Shown in pieces: positions 8,456 through 17,126 of a DNA stretch of 64,000 nt. Numbering within the stretch: the first letter of the stretch is position 1; every line of letters begins with the position of its first letter. This DNA comes from JAVEWJ01 sp034004605. Lineage in GTDB: Bacteria > Patescibacteriota > Gracilibacteria > UBA1369 > LOWO2-01-FULL-3. The stretch lies in NCBI GenBank assembly GCA_034004605.1, contig JAVEWJ010000003.1:1-64000 (forward strand), in the 5' to 3' direction. Under the pieces are notes generated by a model. The model had not been told where the DNA came from. It saw nothing but the letters and a program-made list of their open reading frames with translations, and ran no database searches. The position numbers and the translations under genes are program-made.

Positions 8456-8959
8456 ATGAAAAAAATAATTGCAGGCTCAGTACTTGTTTTGACTTTGATT
8501 GTTGCATCCGGATGTGGAGCTATAGTCGTTACAACAGGCACCGATGAAAACACAAACACAGAAACAAATAATGAAGAAACCAATACAGAGCCGTCTTCAG
8601 TCGCTTATGCAGATTTAAACATGGATCTTATGTCCATCAACGACACAAAAGAATACAAACTTGTACGATTCTCTGATTTGGATGGTACTTGTCTTGAAGC
8701 CGGATTCCCAACAAATTTGGTCTACAAAACAACAAATATGATTATGACTGAGGATGAAAAATACGTTGATCAATGGACATCTCTAGACTTCACCGGAAAA
8801 CTTTCATTTAGCAATGTGCCACTTACGGCCGGCCCTGCTTCATGCAAAATTGCGACTGTAAAAGGTGTAAACACTGCACAAATATCTTGTTCTGTAAAAG
8901 AAGGCGAAGAAAATAAAGAAATTTGTACCGGAAGTGTGAAACTTACTGTGGAGAAATAG
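8456..8959 (+). CDS. Small lipoprotein, unknown function
   Basis: 167 aa lipoprotein. The N-terminus has MKK, a hydrophobic stretch and the lipobox VASGC (Cys near residue 19). A Thr/Glu/Asn-rich linker follows (about residues 28-48), then a compact domain with two conserved-looking Cys pairs (TCLEAGF; SCKIATVKG, ISCSVKEGEENKEIC). No family recognised. Start chosen at the ATG in front of the signal peptide. It ends in a strong terminator. Confidence 0.78.
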   Translation: MKKIIAGSVLVLTLIVASGCGAIVVTTGTDENTNTETNNEETNTEPSSVAYADLNMDLMSINDTKEYKLVRFSDLDGTCLEAGFPTNLVYKTTNMIMTEDEKYVDQWTSLDFTGKLSFSNVPLTAGPASCKIATVKGVNTAQISCSVKEGEENKEICTGSVKLTVEK

Positions 8960-8979
8960 TTTTTGAATGATGCAATTTG

Positions 8980-9013
8980 AGGCCGGTCGCAAATTTGCGA
9001 CCGGCCTTTTTCT
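8980..9013 (+). terminator. Rho-independent terminator
   Basis: Perfect 14-bp palindromic stem around AGGCCGGTCGC/GCGACCGGCCT followed by TTTTTCTT. It separates the lipoprotein from the HtrA gene. Confidence 0.92.
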
Positions 9014-9043
9014 TGGTTTAAGCAATTGAAATTTTAGTGAATC

Positions 9044-9072
9044 TTGATTTTTATGAATTGGCACTTTATAAT
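9044..9072 (+). promoter_or_regulatory. sigma70 promoter of HtrA-like gene
   Basis: TTGATT (9044-9049), 17-nt spacer, perfect TATAAT (9067-9072). Predicted leader about 27 nt, A-rich, without SD. Confidence 0.78.
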
Positions 9073-9105
9073 GGTTAGTGCTAAAAATCTTTTAACCAAA
9101 TCAAA

Positions 9106-10338
9106 ATGTCAAAACAAAATTTTTCAAATCTTTTGGTTTCCGCTTTATCAGGCGCGGTAATGACTATAGTCATTTTGCTTGGAGTATTTACTTTCACAGA
9201 TTTTTTTGAAAAACCGGATATCAAAACTGAAGAAAATCTTTCTTCGACAAAAGAGGTCAACCAAGTTATCGACTATAAATCTCAGGAAGATATTGTTGTT
9301 TCTACAATCGAAAAAGCTTCCCCTGCAGTTGTATCAATTATTATCACAAAAGATGTACCTGTTCTTGAACAGTATTTCGAAGATATGAGCAGTCCCTTTG
9401 ATGATTTCATGTTCGGTTCTCCGTTTTCTTTTCAAGTACCGAAATACAGAGATAGCGGAAAGACCGAGCAAAAGGAAATCGGCGGAGGAAGCGGTTTTAT
9501 CGTTTCTCCTGACGGCTATCTAATTACAAATAAGCATGTGGTTGACACTGAAGATGCAGATTATACCGTGTTTTTGGCTGATGGCACAAAATATGAAGCA
9601 AAAATTATAGACAAAGATGATTTAAACGATATCGCAGTACTTAAAATCGAGGCAGAAAATCTTCCTTTTTTGGAATTCGGGGATAGTGAGGCGCTTAAAG
9701 TTGGTCAAAGTGTGATTGCTATCGGAAATCCCCTTCTTGAATTTAAAAACTCAGCCTCAGTCGGAATAATTTCGGGTCTATCAAGATCAATTCATGCTGC
9801 TACAAGTATTTTTGGAAAAACGGAGGCGCTTGAAGATGTGATTCAGACCGATGCAGCAATTAATCCCGGTAATTCCGGAGGACCTCTTCTTAATCTCGAT
9901 GGCAAAGTAATCGGCGTGAATGTTGCCATCGCAAACGGAGAAAACATAGGTTTTTCTCTACCTTCAAATGTGGTGAAAAGTATTTATGATTCCGTAAAAG
10001 AAAATGGTAAAATAGTTCGTCCTTATCTTGGAGTTCGTTATGTTCAAATAAATAAAGCTATTAAAGAAAATAACAAGCTTGATACCGAATATGGCGTACT
10101 TGTTCTCAGAGGTGAAAAAATTGAGGATTTGGCTGTAATTCCAGGTTCACCTGCAGACAAAGCTGGTATAATGGAAAACGATATTATTCTTGAAATCGAT
10201 GGAATAAAGCTTGAGGAAGGAAAATCTCTTGTAAAAATCATTTCTTCAAAGAAGCCCGGTGACAGTGTAAAACTCAAACTACTTAGTAAGGGAAAGGAAA
10301 AGGAAATTTCAGTAGTATTGGAAGAAGTGAAAGATTAA
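9106..10338 (+). CDS. HtrA/DegP-like serine protease
   Basis: Membrane-anchored envelope protease of the S1C (trypsin-like HtrA) family, 410 aa. An N-terminal helix (about residues 12-31) anchors it. The catalytic triad is visible: His144 in NKHVVD, Asp175 in LNDIAVL and Ser257 in PGNSGGP. One PDZ domain follows (about 310-405; GSPADKAGIMENDIILEIDG). These proteins degrade or refold misfolded envelope proteins. The one-PDZ, one-anchor layout resembles DegS and Gram-positive HtrA rather than DegP. Own promoter and terminator, so monocistronic. Confidence 0.93.
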   Translation: MSKQNFSNLLVSALSGAVMTIVILLGVFTFTDFFEKPDIKTEENLSSTKEVNQVIDYKSQEDIVVSTIEKASPAVVSIIITKDVPVLEQYFEDMSSPFDDFMFGSPFSFQVPKYRDSGKTEQKEIGGGSGFIVSPDGYLITNKHVVDTEDADYTVFLADGTKYEAKIIDKDDLNDIAVLKIEAENLPFLEFGDSEALKVGQSVIAIGNPLLEFKNSASVGIISGLSRSIHAATSIFGKTEALEDVIQTDAAINPGNSGGPLLNLDGKVIGVNVAIANGENIGFSLPSNVVKSIYDSVKENGKIVRPYLGVRYVQINKAIKENNKLDTEYGVLVLRGEKIEDLAVIPGSPADKAGIMENDIILEIDGIKLEEGKSLVKIISSKKPGDSVKLKLLSKGKEKEISVVLEEVKD

Positions 10339-10351
10339 TATTTTTTATAAG

Positions 10352-10391
10352 AAAAGTCGGATTTGTGAAAGAATCAAATCCGACTTTTTTA
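10352..10391 (+). terminator. Rho-independent terminator
   Basis: 14-bp stem AAAAGTCGGATTTG/CAAATCCGACTTTT with a 9-nt loop and a T-run, just after the HtrA stop. Confidence 0.9.
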
Positions 10392-10441
10392 AACTTTGTT
10401 TTTCAGATAAATAGAGGATTTTTTTATTTTAAAAAATGAAT

Positions 10442-12562
10442 TTATCGTTTTTTAAATCCTAAATAATAAATATTGTTTTGACCTTTTACTTTTGTTGCGA
10501 GCTTTTTGGTCTTTATTTCGAGATTAGTTTGTGGTGATCTATTAATATTTGTGATGAATCTATTAAATAAATTAATTATGGATTTTCCCTCTATTTCATT
10601 TGCACCAATTAACGTTATGACCTGTTCCGGTAATAAAGCTCTTCCTTTCAGTGTCGAGTATAATAATATGTATAATAACGCTTGCTTGATTTCACTTATT
10701 TTTTCTCCTTTTTGTTTTTTCATTTTTCCATTAATTAGTTCCGTTACTAAATTTATCAGTTTAAATATTTCTTTTTCTGAGACTCTTTCCTCTTCATCGA
10801 TTAGTATATATTTTTTAATTTCGTCCAGTTGGAAGTCATAAGGCAAATCTCTCTTAATGGAAGAGAGCATTTCTTCCGATATTGGGCTTATTTCCGATTC
10901 TTGAAGGGGCCTTTCGTAAAATAAATGTTCATTTTCCGCAATAAAATCATAAGGCAATTGGAAGTTTTCTTGAAAATATAAATCTGCCCAAGAATAAAAC
11001 TTATAAAATTTTGTACTTAAGTTGTTTTTAGTTTTTAAATAATAGCCTTCTCCATCAAAAACAAATTGGATACTTTCTGCTGAAAGAATAGGGTTTATTT
11101 CTGATTTTATTGAGCCTAAACATGCATTAAAAGTCGCTTTCGACACAGGCTCTTTTTTTAATTGATTTAAAAGTGAGTGTAATACGGAAAACGATAATTT
11201 AAATTGCATAACTGAAAAGGAAGCAAGGATTTTCATGATTATTGCCATATTACTTTCGCCATAAGCGATAAATGGTAATTTCTCTTCGATTATTTTCATA
11301 TAATAAGCAAAGTCAAAATTAATCGATTCAGGTTTCGGGTATAGAGAATTTATGGGATTTTTTTCACAAGGACTAAAATCACCGACCGCTTCCATGTATA
11401 TTTTATTAGACCTAACCAAAAAATATAAACTATCACCATAGATGTTTATTCTAATTGGAGAATAATTTCGATCTAGTTCGTTTAGTCTTCTTATGTTGTT
11501 TACCAATCTTTGTATATATTCTTTTTGAATAATAATTCCTTTATTTCTAAAATGTTCAATTATTTCCCCTGAACTGCAAGGTCGATGATTCATCATAAAA
11601 AACAAAATATCGGAAGATGAAAAATTTAAAAACCTTAAATGCCTTTCAGTTTCCAATATTCCAGTTCTGAGAAACTCTACCGAATCAGGGTTTTTCCCTA
11701 TTGCTTCGAGATAATAATCGCTTTTTATTTCATCCAATTCTTTTGTTAGAACCGCTTGTAAATTTCCATCTTCTTCCATTATTTCAAAGCCTATTTCATC
11801 AAATTTTTCCGCCATGGTTTCCTGATAATTTTCCATACATTGATTAAATTCCATATCGGAAATTATCACATTATATTTGAAATATAATCGTTGATATAGC
11901 AATTGCTTATTAAGTGATTTCTTTCTTCTTGAACCCATTTTTAATAATTCCAGCAACTCCCTCATAATATATGCGGTAGATTTTAATCTTGTTAAACCAG
12001 AATCAATTATTGATGTTAAAGAATCCCATTCCCGATCTTCCATTTCATAAAACGGCTTTTCAAAAAACTGTTCCTTTTCCAGAGTTTTTGGTTTTTCTTT
12101 AAGGGCCAAATGATAATAATATTTTTTAATATGTGGAGGAGCTAAGGGATTTGTTCTCGTTCTCACATCAATTAATGTTCTTTTTAATATTCTAACAAGG
12201 GCTTTTGTTGTCTTTTTTTGAATTGGATCAATTAATTCTGAGTTATTTGCCAAAATTAAATCTATTAAAGCTTTTGTAGACAATGAAAGTCCATTTTCTG
12301 TACCAATCAAAAGATATTCTAAAAACATTTTTTGTTCCGGACTCAAAGCTCTATTTACACTCGAAGGTTCTCTATTAAGAACATTTTCAACCTCAATTCT
12401 TAAAGCATTAATTTGACATTCTATTAATTGTTTTTCTTCGATATCGATTTCGAGACTATCCAGTTCCGGAGGAAAAAAAATCGCACTTTCTTTGAAATCA
12501 TGCCCTTTTTCGTTTCCATCATCTGTGCCAAATTGAATAGCAGTGCTAGCTTCTAAATTCAT
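10442..12562 (-). CDS. Large protein with apparent tandem winged-helix units (paralogue A)
   Basis: 706 aa, no named family recognised, no signal or membrane segment. Several stretches of 65-75 residues look like OmpR-type winged helices: helices, then a two-strand wing ending in an aromatic pair. Approximate units are 78-155, 200-275, 318-385 (ending INIYGDSLYFLV), 440-512 (ending FVFDGEGYYLK) and 628-704 (ending QNNIYYLGF). The wing ending is strongly reminiscent of the GVGYRL end of OmpR-family effector domains. It shares LQAVLTKE, NYSPIRINIYG, MEAVG and SLYP blocks with the protein at 17127-19187, so the two are paralogues. A DNA-binding or transcription-related role is inference. An alternative is a helical scaffold of degenerate repeats. 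Confidence 0.7.
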   Translation of the reverse strand: MNLEASTAIQFGTDDGNEKGHDFKESAIFFPPELDSLEIDIEEKQLIECQINALRIEVENVLNREPSSVNRALSPEQKMFLEYLLIGTENGLSLSTKALIDLILANNSELIDPIQKKTTKALVRILKRTLIDVRTRTNPLAPPHIKKYYYHLALKEKPKTLEKEQFFEKPFYEMEDREWDSLTSIIDSGLTRLKSTAYIMRELLELLKMGSRRKKSLNKQLLYQRLYFKYNVIISDMEFNQCMENYQETMAEKFDEIGFEIMEEDGNLQAVLTKELDEIKSDYYLEAIGKNPDSVEFLRTGILETERHLRFLNFSSSDILFFMMNHRPCSSGEIIEHFRNKGIIIQKEYIQRLVNNIRRLNELDRNYSPIRINIYGDSLYFLVRSNKIYMEAVGDFSPCEKNPINSLYPKPESINFDFAYYMKIIEEKLPFIAYGESNMAIIMKILASFSVMQFKLSFSVLHSLLNQLKKEPVSKATFNACLGSIKSEINPILSAESIQFVFDGEGYYLKTKNNLSTKFYKFYSWADLYFQENFQLPYDFIAENEHLFYERPLQESEISPISEEMLSSIKRDLPYDFQLDEIKKYILIDEEERVSEKEIFKLINLVTELINGKMKKQKGEKISEIKQALLYILLYSTLKGRALLPEQVITLIGANEIEGKSIINLFNRFITNINRSPQTNLEIKTKKLATKVKGQNNIYYLGFKKR

Positions 12563-12583
12563 TTTAACTTTAATTAAGCTTAT

Positions 12584-12611
12584 ACTTTAACACCTTTTTA
12601 CACTTTGTCAA
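12584..12611 (-). promoter_or_regulatory. Putative promoter of paralogue A
   Basis: On the minus strand TTGACA (12611-12606), 16-nt spacer, TAAAGT (12589-12584), giving a leader of about 15 nt. Confidence 0.45.
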
Positions 12612-12662
12612 TTGTAAAGAGTAGTGTTTTTAAACGGATTTTAAGTCTATCTTTATGTATGT

Positions 12663-12691
12663 TTGATAAAAACTCCTTTTAGTTTTATATT
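12663..12691 (+). promoter_or_regulatory. Putative promoter of MFS gene
   Basis: TTGATA (12663-12668), 17-nt spacer, TATATT (12686-12691). Predicted leader about 14 nt to ATG 12712, without SD. Confidence 0.6.
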
Positions 12692-12711
12692 TTTTGTACT
12701 TAAAATTTTTT

Positions 12712-13881
12712 ATGAAAAATAAACTTTCTTTTCTAAGTCGTGGAATTAATAAAAATATTATTTTACTCGGCTTTGTAAGCCTTTTTACTGACTTAAGCAG
12801 TCAGATGGTTTTTCCTTTAATTCCTTTGTATTTGACTGGAGTGCTTGGGGCTTCGGCAGTTTATGTTGGAATTATTGAGGGTGCTGCAGAGAGTACGGCT
12901 GCAATTTTAAAAGTGGTTTCCGGATACTGGTCGGATAAAATAAAGAAAAGAAAACCATTTGTGCTTTTCGGTTATACACTTTCGGCTATTTCAAAACCGC
13001 TTTTCGCTTTTGTAAATTCCTGGCCTTTTGTTCTTGGCGTAAGAATCACCGATAGGGTCGGAAAAGGACTTCGAGATGCGCCCAGGGATGCACTTGTTGC
13101 TGAATCTACAGACCCGAAAAATTTTGGAAAATCTTTCGGGTATCAAAGGTCTATGGATGGGCTTGGATCTTTATTGGGCGCGATTTTCGCTTTTTTACTT
13201 CTTCCTTTGATTGGTTTTAAAAATATATTTTTGATTTCGGCCATTCCCGGAATTCTAGCGATTTTTACAATATTTTTGATCAAGGAAAAAAAACATGGAG
13301 GAATAAAGAAGGAACCTTTGAAAGTGAATTTTTCCGTTTTATCTTTGAATTTAAAACTTTTGATCTTGAGTAGCGGTGTCTTTGCACTCGGACATTTTGG
13401 CTATGCTTTTCTTTTACTTAAAGCCAAAGAAATGGGACTTTCCGACTCCTTTGCCATTCTTTTGTACTGCCTTTATTTCGGTGTTTTTACTCTTCTTTCT
13501 ATGCCAATAGGCTCGCTTTCCGATAAAATAGGGCGAAAACCGATGCTTGTTCTCGGCTATATTATTTTCGCCTTGGTTTGCCTTGGAATGATTTTTGCAA
13601 GTTCGCTTATATCATTTGTCGGGCTTTTTATCCTTTATGGAGTGTTTTTCTCCCTAATAGACGGTACTCAGAGAGCCTATGTGGTGGATCTATGTCCGAA
13701 GGAGCTAAAGGCCACTGCTCTCGGTACTCTTCAAATGGCGATTGGACTTACCGCTCTTCCGGGTGGAGCTTTGGCTGGTATTTTATGGGCTAAGGCCGGA
13801 TCTAGTTTTACTTTTTTATTTGGAATAATTCTTTCCATTTTGGCTCTTTCGGTCTTGGTTTTTATTAAAAAATCCAGATAA
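12712..13881 (+). CDS. MFS transporter
   Basis: Major facilitator superfamily permease, 389 aa, 12 predicted helices. Motif-A-like loops occur in both halves: SGYWSDKIKKRKP (about residues 68-80) and GSLSDKIGRKP (about 263-273). A GVRITDRVGKGLRDAPRDA segment between helices 4 and 5 is typical of one MFS subgroup of unknown substrate. The ATG at 12712 is preferred over a TTG at 12694, which would start before the transcript by the promoter above. Codon use is AT-rich like its neighbours, unlike the MFS gene at 231. Confidence 0.88.
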   Translation: MKNKLSFLSRGINKNIILLGFVSLFTDLSSQMVFPLIPLYLTGVLGASAVYVGIIEGAAESTAAILKVVSGYWSDKIKKRKPFVLFGYTLSAISKPLFAFVNSWPFVLGVRITDRVGKGLRDAPRDALVAESTDPKNFGKSFGYQRSMDGLGSLLGAIFAFLLLPLIGFKNIFLISAIPGILAIFTIFLIKEKKHGGIKKEPLKVNFSVLSLNLKLLILSSGVFALGHFGYAFLLLKAKEMGLSDSFAILLYCLYFGVFTLLSMPIGSLSDKIGRKPMLVLGYIIFALVCLGMIFASSLISFVGLFILYGVFFSLIDGTQRAYVVDLCPKELKATALGTLQMAIGLTALPGGALAGILWAKAGSSFTFLFGIILSILALSVLVFIKKSR

Positions 13882-13883
13882 TT

Positions 13884-13913
13884 TTTTATCTTTAACAGAT
13901 AAAATAATTTTTC
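13884..13913 (+). terminator. Terminator-like hairpin
   Basis: 8-bp stem TTTTATCT/AGATAAAA, 5-nt loop, followed by TAATTTTT. It begins at the MFS stop codon. A-rich 5' flank means it could act on both strands. Confidence 0.6.
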
Positions 13914-14021
13914 TGCGGGGTTTTAAATCCCAGTGTTTTTCGAGGTCGTCCATTTTGTCTTCTTTCGGATTCTTTGATTTCTTCCATTGATATTTCTATA
14001 AAATGTGTTCTATATAAAAAA

Positions 14022-15044
14022 CTAATCTTTTTTTGTAATTATTTTTTTGGGCTTTCTCTTTTTTTCTTGTTTGGAATTTTTCAATGCGCCCATGGCAATG
14101 ATCGAAGTACCAGGCATGGAAACGGAATTGTCATTGTTGCCGAGTATTATGCCTTTTTCTTTGGATTTAATCGTTTCAATTTTTTTTCCGAACACATCAA
14201 AAATTTCCGCTATTGTGTGATTTTTCGGTACATATTCGCCGGCTTCGGCTTTAAACCTGATTATTCCAGTTTTTGTGCTTCTAGGTTCGTCAGTATAATA
14301 TAGGATTTTTTTTCTTAACTTTTTACCTTTTATGTAATTTAAGGGTGTGTTGTCTGAATTTAGCATATTGAAAAAAGAAAGGATGTTTATTAGTGAGTTT
14401 ACTCCTATTTCAACATTTTTTTCGTTGACGATATATGATTGTCCAAGCTCAAGGGTAATTGCGGGGATTTTATTATTGTATAGTGTTGATGAAAGACTGT
14501 TTGGGATGTCGTCTGTTTCTTTTATCATGACAAGTCCCGATCTTCTGGCAATTTTTTTGATCTTTTTATTTAGAGTCTTTTTTTCATCCTTTTTTTGATT
14601 TTCCAGAATTATGTAAGGAATTGAATTGTGCCAGTCGTTGTGCAAATCCAAGACGAGGTCCGGCTTGCTTTGGATAATCGATTCATGAATTTTGTATGCG
14701 ATTCTTTCGGCAAGAGTACCGTTTGGATTTCCCGGATAAGAGCGATTTAAATCCTCTTTTGTATAAGGAATGTGACGGGAAACCATCTCGAAGCCCATTG
14801 GATTGAGAAGTGGAATTGCATAGATCTTTCCTTTAAGAAGGCCTTGTTTTCTTATTAAGCCAAAGAGTTCATGAATAACGACCATACCGCCCACCTCATC
14901 CCCATGCTCCACGCCGATAAGCCAAACGACAGGACCCGGATTTTGTGATTCCGCAACAATCAAAGGAATTCTTCGTTTACTGAAGTCGACTCCTTTCATG
15001 ATATTGAAAAACGATCTCCTGATTTTTGTTGTAAGTTTGTTCAT
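14022..15044 (-). CDS. Succinylglutamate desuccinylase/aspartoacylase-like zinc hydrolase
   Basis: 340 aa zinc hydrolase of the M14-like AstE/AspA family. The first two Zn ligands lie in GVEHGDE (about residue 42) and the third in LDLHND (about 131). RSYPGNP and the later ITLELG supply the usual substrate-binding Arg and catalytic Glu. The C-terminal part (about 265-325) looks like the family's beta domain (FKAEAGEYVPKN). These enzymes deacylate N-acyl amino acids or trim small amide substrates; which one here is unknown. No signal peptide. The C-terminal tail is very Lys-rich. Confidence 0.85.
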   Translation of the reverse strand: MNKLTTKIRRSFFNIMKGVDFSKRRIPLIVAESQNPGPVVWLIGVEHGDEVGGMVVIHELFGLIRKQGLLKGKIYAIPLLNPMGFEMVSRHIPYTKEDLNRSYPGNPNGTLAERIAYKIHESIIQSKPDLVLDLHNDWHNSIPYIILENQKKDEKKTLNKKIKKIARRSGLVMIKETDDIPNSLSSTLYNNKIPAITLELGQSYIVNEKNVEIGVNSLINILSFFNMLNSDNTPLNYIKGKKLRKKILYYTDEPRSTKTGIIRFKAEAGEYVPKNHTIAEIFDVFGKKIETIKSKEKGIILGNNDNSVSMPGTSIIAMGALKNSKQEKKRKPKKIITKKD

Positions 15045-15128
15045 AATTTTACCGAAAAGTACTAAGAATAGAGCTTTAAGTCTTTAAAATTAGATAATAA
15101 AAGACTTTTTTTTACTTGTAAATCCAAA

Positions 15129-15159
15129 ATGACATTTTTTGAAATATTTTGTTTATAAT
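15129..15159 (+). promoter_or_regulatory. Putative promoter of the 15197 operon
   Basis: Perfect TATAAT (15154-15159) with ATGACA at 15129-15134 (19-nt spacer, longer than ideal). Confidence 0.45.
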
Positions 15160-15196
15160 GAAAATGGATGTTGAGAACAATTAACCTCATTAATTT

Positions 15197-16144
15197 ATGC
15201 TCTTATCTTCAGCAATTGCCGCGGTTTTTGGGCTATCAAGTCTTATAAATACCGCTGCGGATGCAGTTGGGACCGTCATTGATAGGTCAGTGATTGCAGA
15301 ATCGGCTTCAAACATGGCTGATACAGCATTTTTATTAAAAGAAAAGGCCTTAAAAGAAACCGACCCTACAAAAAAAGCCATAAAACTAAAAATGGCTGAA
15401 AAACTTAGTAATTCAAGTAAAAAGATTTTTTCCGATGCAAGTTCGGGTCAAAAATCGGGACTTACAAAAGTGCTTTTCTCTTCAGGCAAATCAGCTTTGG
15501 GTGAAATTTCTTCGGGAATTGCAGCAGATTACATAGAAAAAGCTGCAGTAAAAGAGCTCGGACATTATGGTGCTTACATGGCTTCAAAAACAATTGCGAC
15601 TCCCGTTGCCATTATGGACGGCGTTCTTGAAAATATTGTTGCAGCAAAAAAACTACTTATCGCTTCGAAATTTAATGAAGGGAAGGCTTTTTCCAATCTT
15701 ACAGACTCGAGTGACTTAGATACGGAAATTGAGAAAATAAAAGCGGAAAAATTAAGAAAGGATACTGAAAAATTAAATAGAGAACTCGAAGAAATGAAAA
15801 GGTTTTATGATGAAAGAGATACTGAAGACGCAAAAAAAGATCCAATTCCAAATAATGATCCGACTAACGATGAAGTACTTACCGATCCTTATTTAGATGA
15901 CACTTCCGCTCTTGATGGCCTTGATACCGGAGAAGAGCTTCCTATCGGTGGGAATGATGCTTCGAGTGTTCCTTCTTATGTGGAAGATCCCGACTATGAT
16001 CCTTTTGAAAACTTACCATATATGCCTTCCCCCATTCCTGCTTCTTCTTATGACAATAGGCCTGACGAAGAATTAAATAATACAAACTCGAATTATCAAG
16101 GCTCAGGTTCAAAAGTTTTGGATGGACTTGACGTAGATTTATAA
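15197..16144 (+). CDS. Hypothetical protein with acidic low-complexity tail
   Basis: 315 aa, family not recognised. The N-terminal half is Ala/Ser-rich with weakly hydrophobic stretches (about residues 1-30 and 110-150). The middle is a charged coiled coil (about 175-215; EIEKIKAEKLRKDTEKLNRELEE). The C-terminal 100 residues are Asp/Pro/Ser-rich and probably disordered. First gene of a pair, followed by the next gene after 11 bp. Confidence 0.7.
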   Translation: MLLSSAIAAVFGLSSLINTAADAVGTVIDRSVIAESASNMADTAFLLKEKALKETDPTKKAIKLKMAEKLSNSSKKIFSDASSGQKSGLTKVLFSSGKSALGEISSGIAADYIEKAAVKELGHYGAYMASKTIATPVAIMDGVLENIVAAKKLLIASKFNEGKAFSNLTDSSDLDTEIEKIKAEKLRKDTEKLNRELEEMKRFYDERDTEDAKKDPIPNNDPTNDEVLTDPYLDDTSALDGLDTGEELPIGGNDASSVPSYVEDPDYDPFENLPYMPSPIPASSYDNRPDEELNNTNSNYQGSGSKVLDGLDVDL

Positions 16145-16155
16145 TATTAATATTT

Positions 16156-17124
16156 ATGAAAAAATTTATTACAATATTTCTCGGAACGGTATTTATTCTA
16201 TTTTTAGGTTTTATTGCACTTGTATTATTCGTTTCTCCATATTCAAAAGATCAAAGAAAAATAATTGAAGCTTTTGGAACACCTGATTCGTTTGAAATTA
16301 CTATGAATGTTTTCGATGAACCTATGATGGAAAGTTGGAAATATCTTGAGCTTTCCAAGGTTTTTATTTTTGCCGATAAGAAATTTGTGGAAAGCATTGA
16401 CTTTGAGTTTTCACAAATAAATAACGGACAAGCAATACTAAATGCTCCACTTGAACCTAAAGACGTTTATTATTTGTCAGATATCAAAGCACTTGAAAAC
16501 AAACTTTCTATTGTTCCGGAAGCTTCTAATTTACAGGATGATGTGCTTGAGAATGCCGAATTTTATAATTTTGCAAATCTTGTACATGCGGGCGTAATTG
16601 AAGGCAAAATAAATTACATAAAAACTTTAAGTTTTGTTGTTCCAAATGAAGAAATTTCAACTTCTGAGGATATTTCCGATAAAGAAATTTTTGAAGAAGT
16701 CAGCGACAGAGATTTGGGTTTGAAGGAAGATTATTCCTTGGATAAAGAAGTCTTGAAAGGTGAAAAATATGTAAACGATACGTTCGGTTTTTCTCTTATT
16801 ATTCCCGATTCTTGGAGAAATAATTATAATATTGTGGAAGATTTTGACTTTGATTTGATGAAATCTACAATTACTTTTCAGTATCTGATTCCTAGTCCTT
16901 ATGAAAACCAAGTACAAGGATTTGTGGATGTTTTTACAATTGAAGCTTTTTTCGAAACACCTGATCCGAATGAAGTGCTTTTTAGTGAATTTTTGGGGAA
17001 TAATAATGTGTATTTTTTATATTATTCTCATTTTAATGGCGATATTATGGGGCCTGATCATCCTATTTGGGAGTTTCCAAAAATTATTGAAAGTATAGAA
17101 ATTTTTGAAGCTGCTGTTGGATAG
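16156..17124 (+). CDS. Membrane-anchored protein with PsbP-like C-terminal domain
   Basis: 322 aa. A single N-terminal helix (about residues 4-27) would anchor the protein with the rest outside. The C-terminal part (about 205-320) starts KYVNDTFGFSLIIPDSWRNNY, the pattern of PsbP/MOG1-like lipoprotein domains (Y-x-gFsl-P-x-W). The first half (about 30-170) is unrecognised. Co-transcribed with the gene 11 bp upstream. Function unknown. Confidence 0.7.
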   Translation: MKKFITIFLGTVFILFLGFIALVLFVSPYSKDQRKIIEAFGTPDSFEITMNVFDEPMMESWKYLELSKVFIFADKKFVESIDFEFSQINNGQAILNAPLEPKDVYYLSDIKALENKLSIVPEASNLQDDVLENAEFYNFANLVHAGVIEGKINYIKTLSFVVPNEEISTSEDISDKEIFEEVSDRDLGLKEDYSLDKEVLKGEKYVNDTFGFSLIIPDSWRNNYNIVEDFDFDLMKSTITFQYLIPSPYENQVQGFVDVFTIEAFFETPDPNEVLFSEFLGNNNVYFLYYSHFNGDIMGPDHPIWEFPKIIESIEIFEAAVG

Positions 17125-17126
17125 GC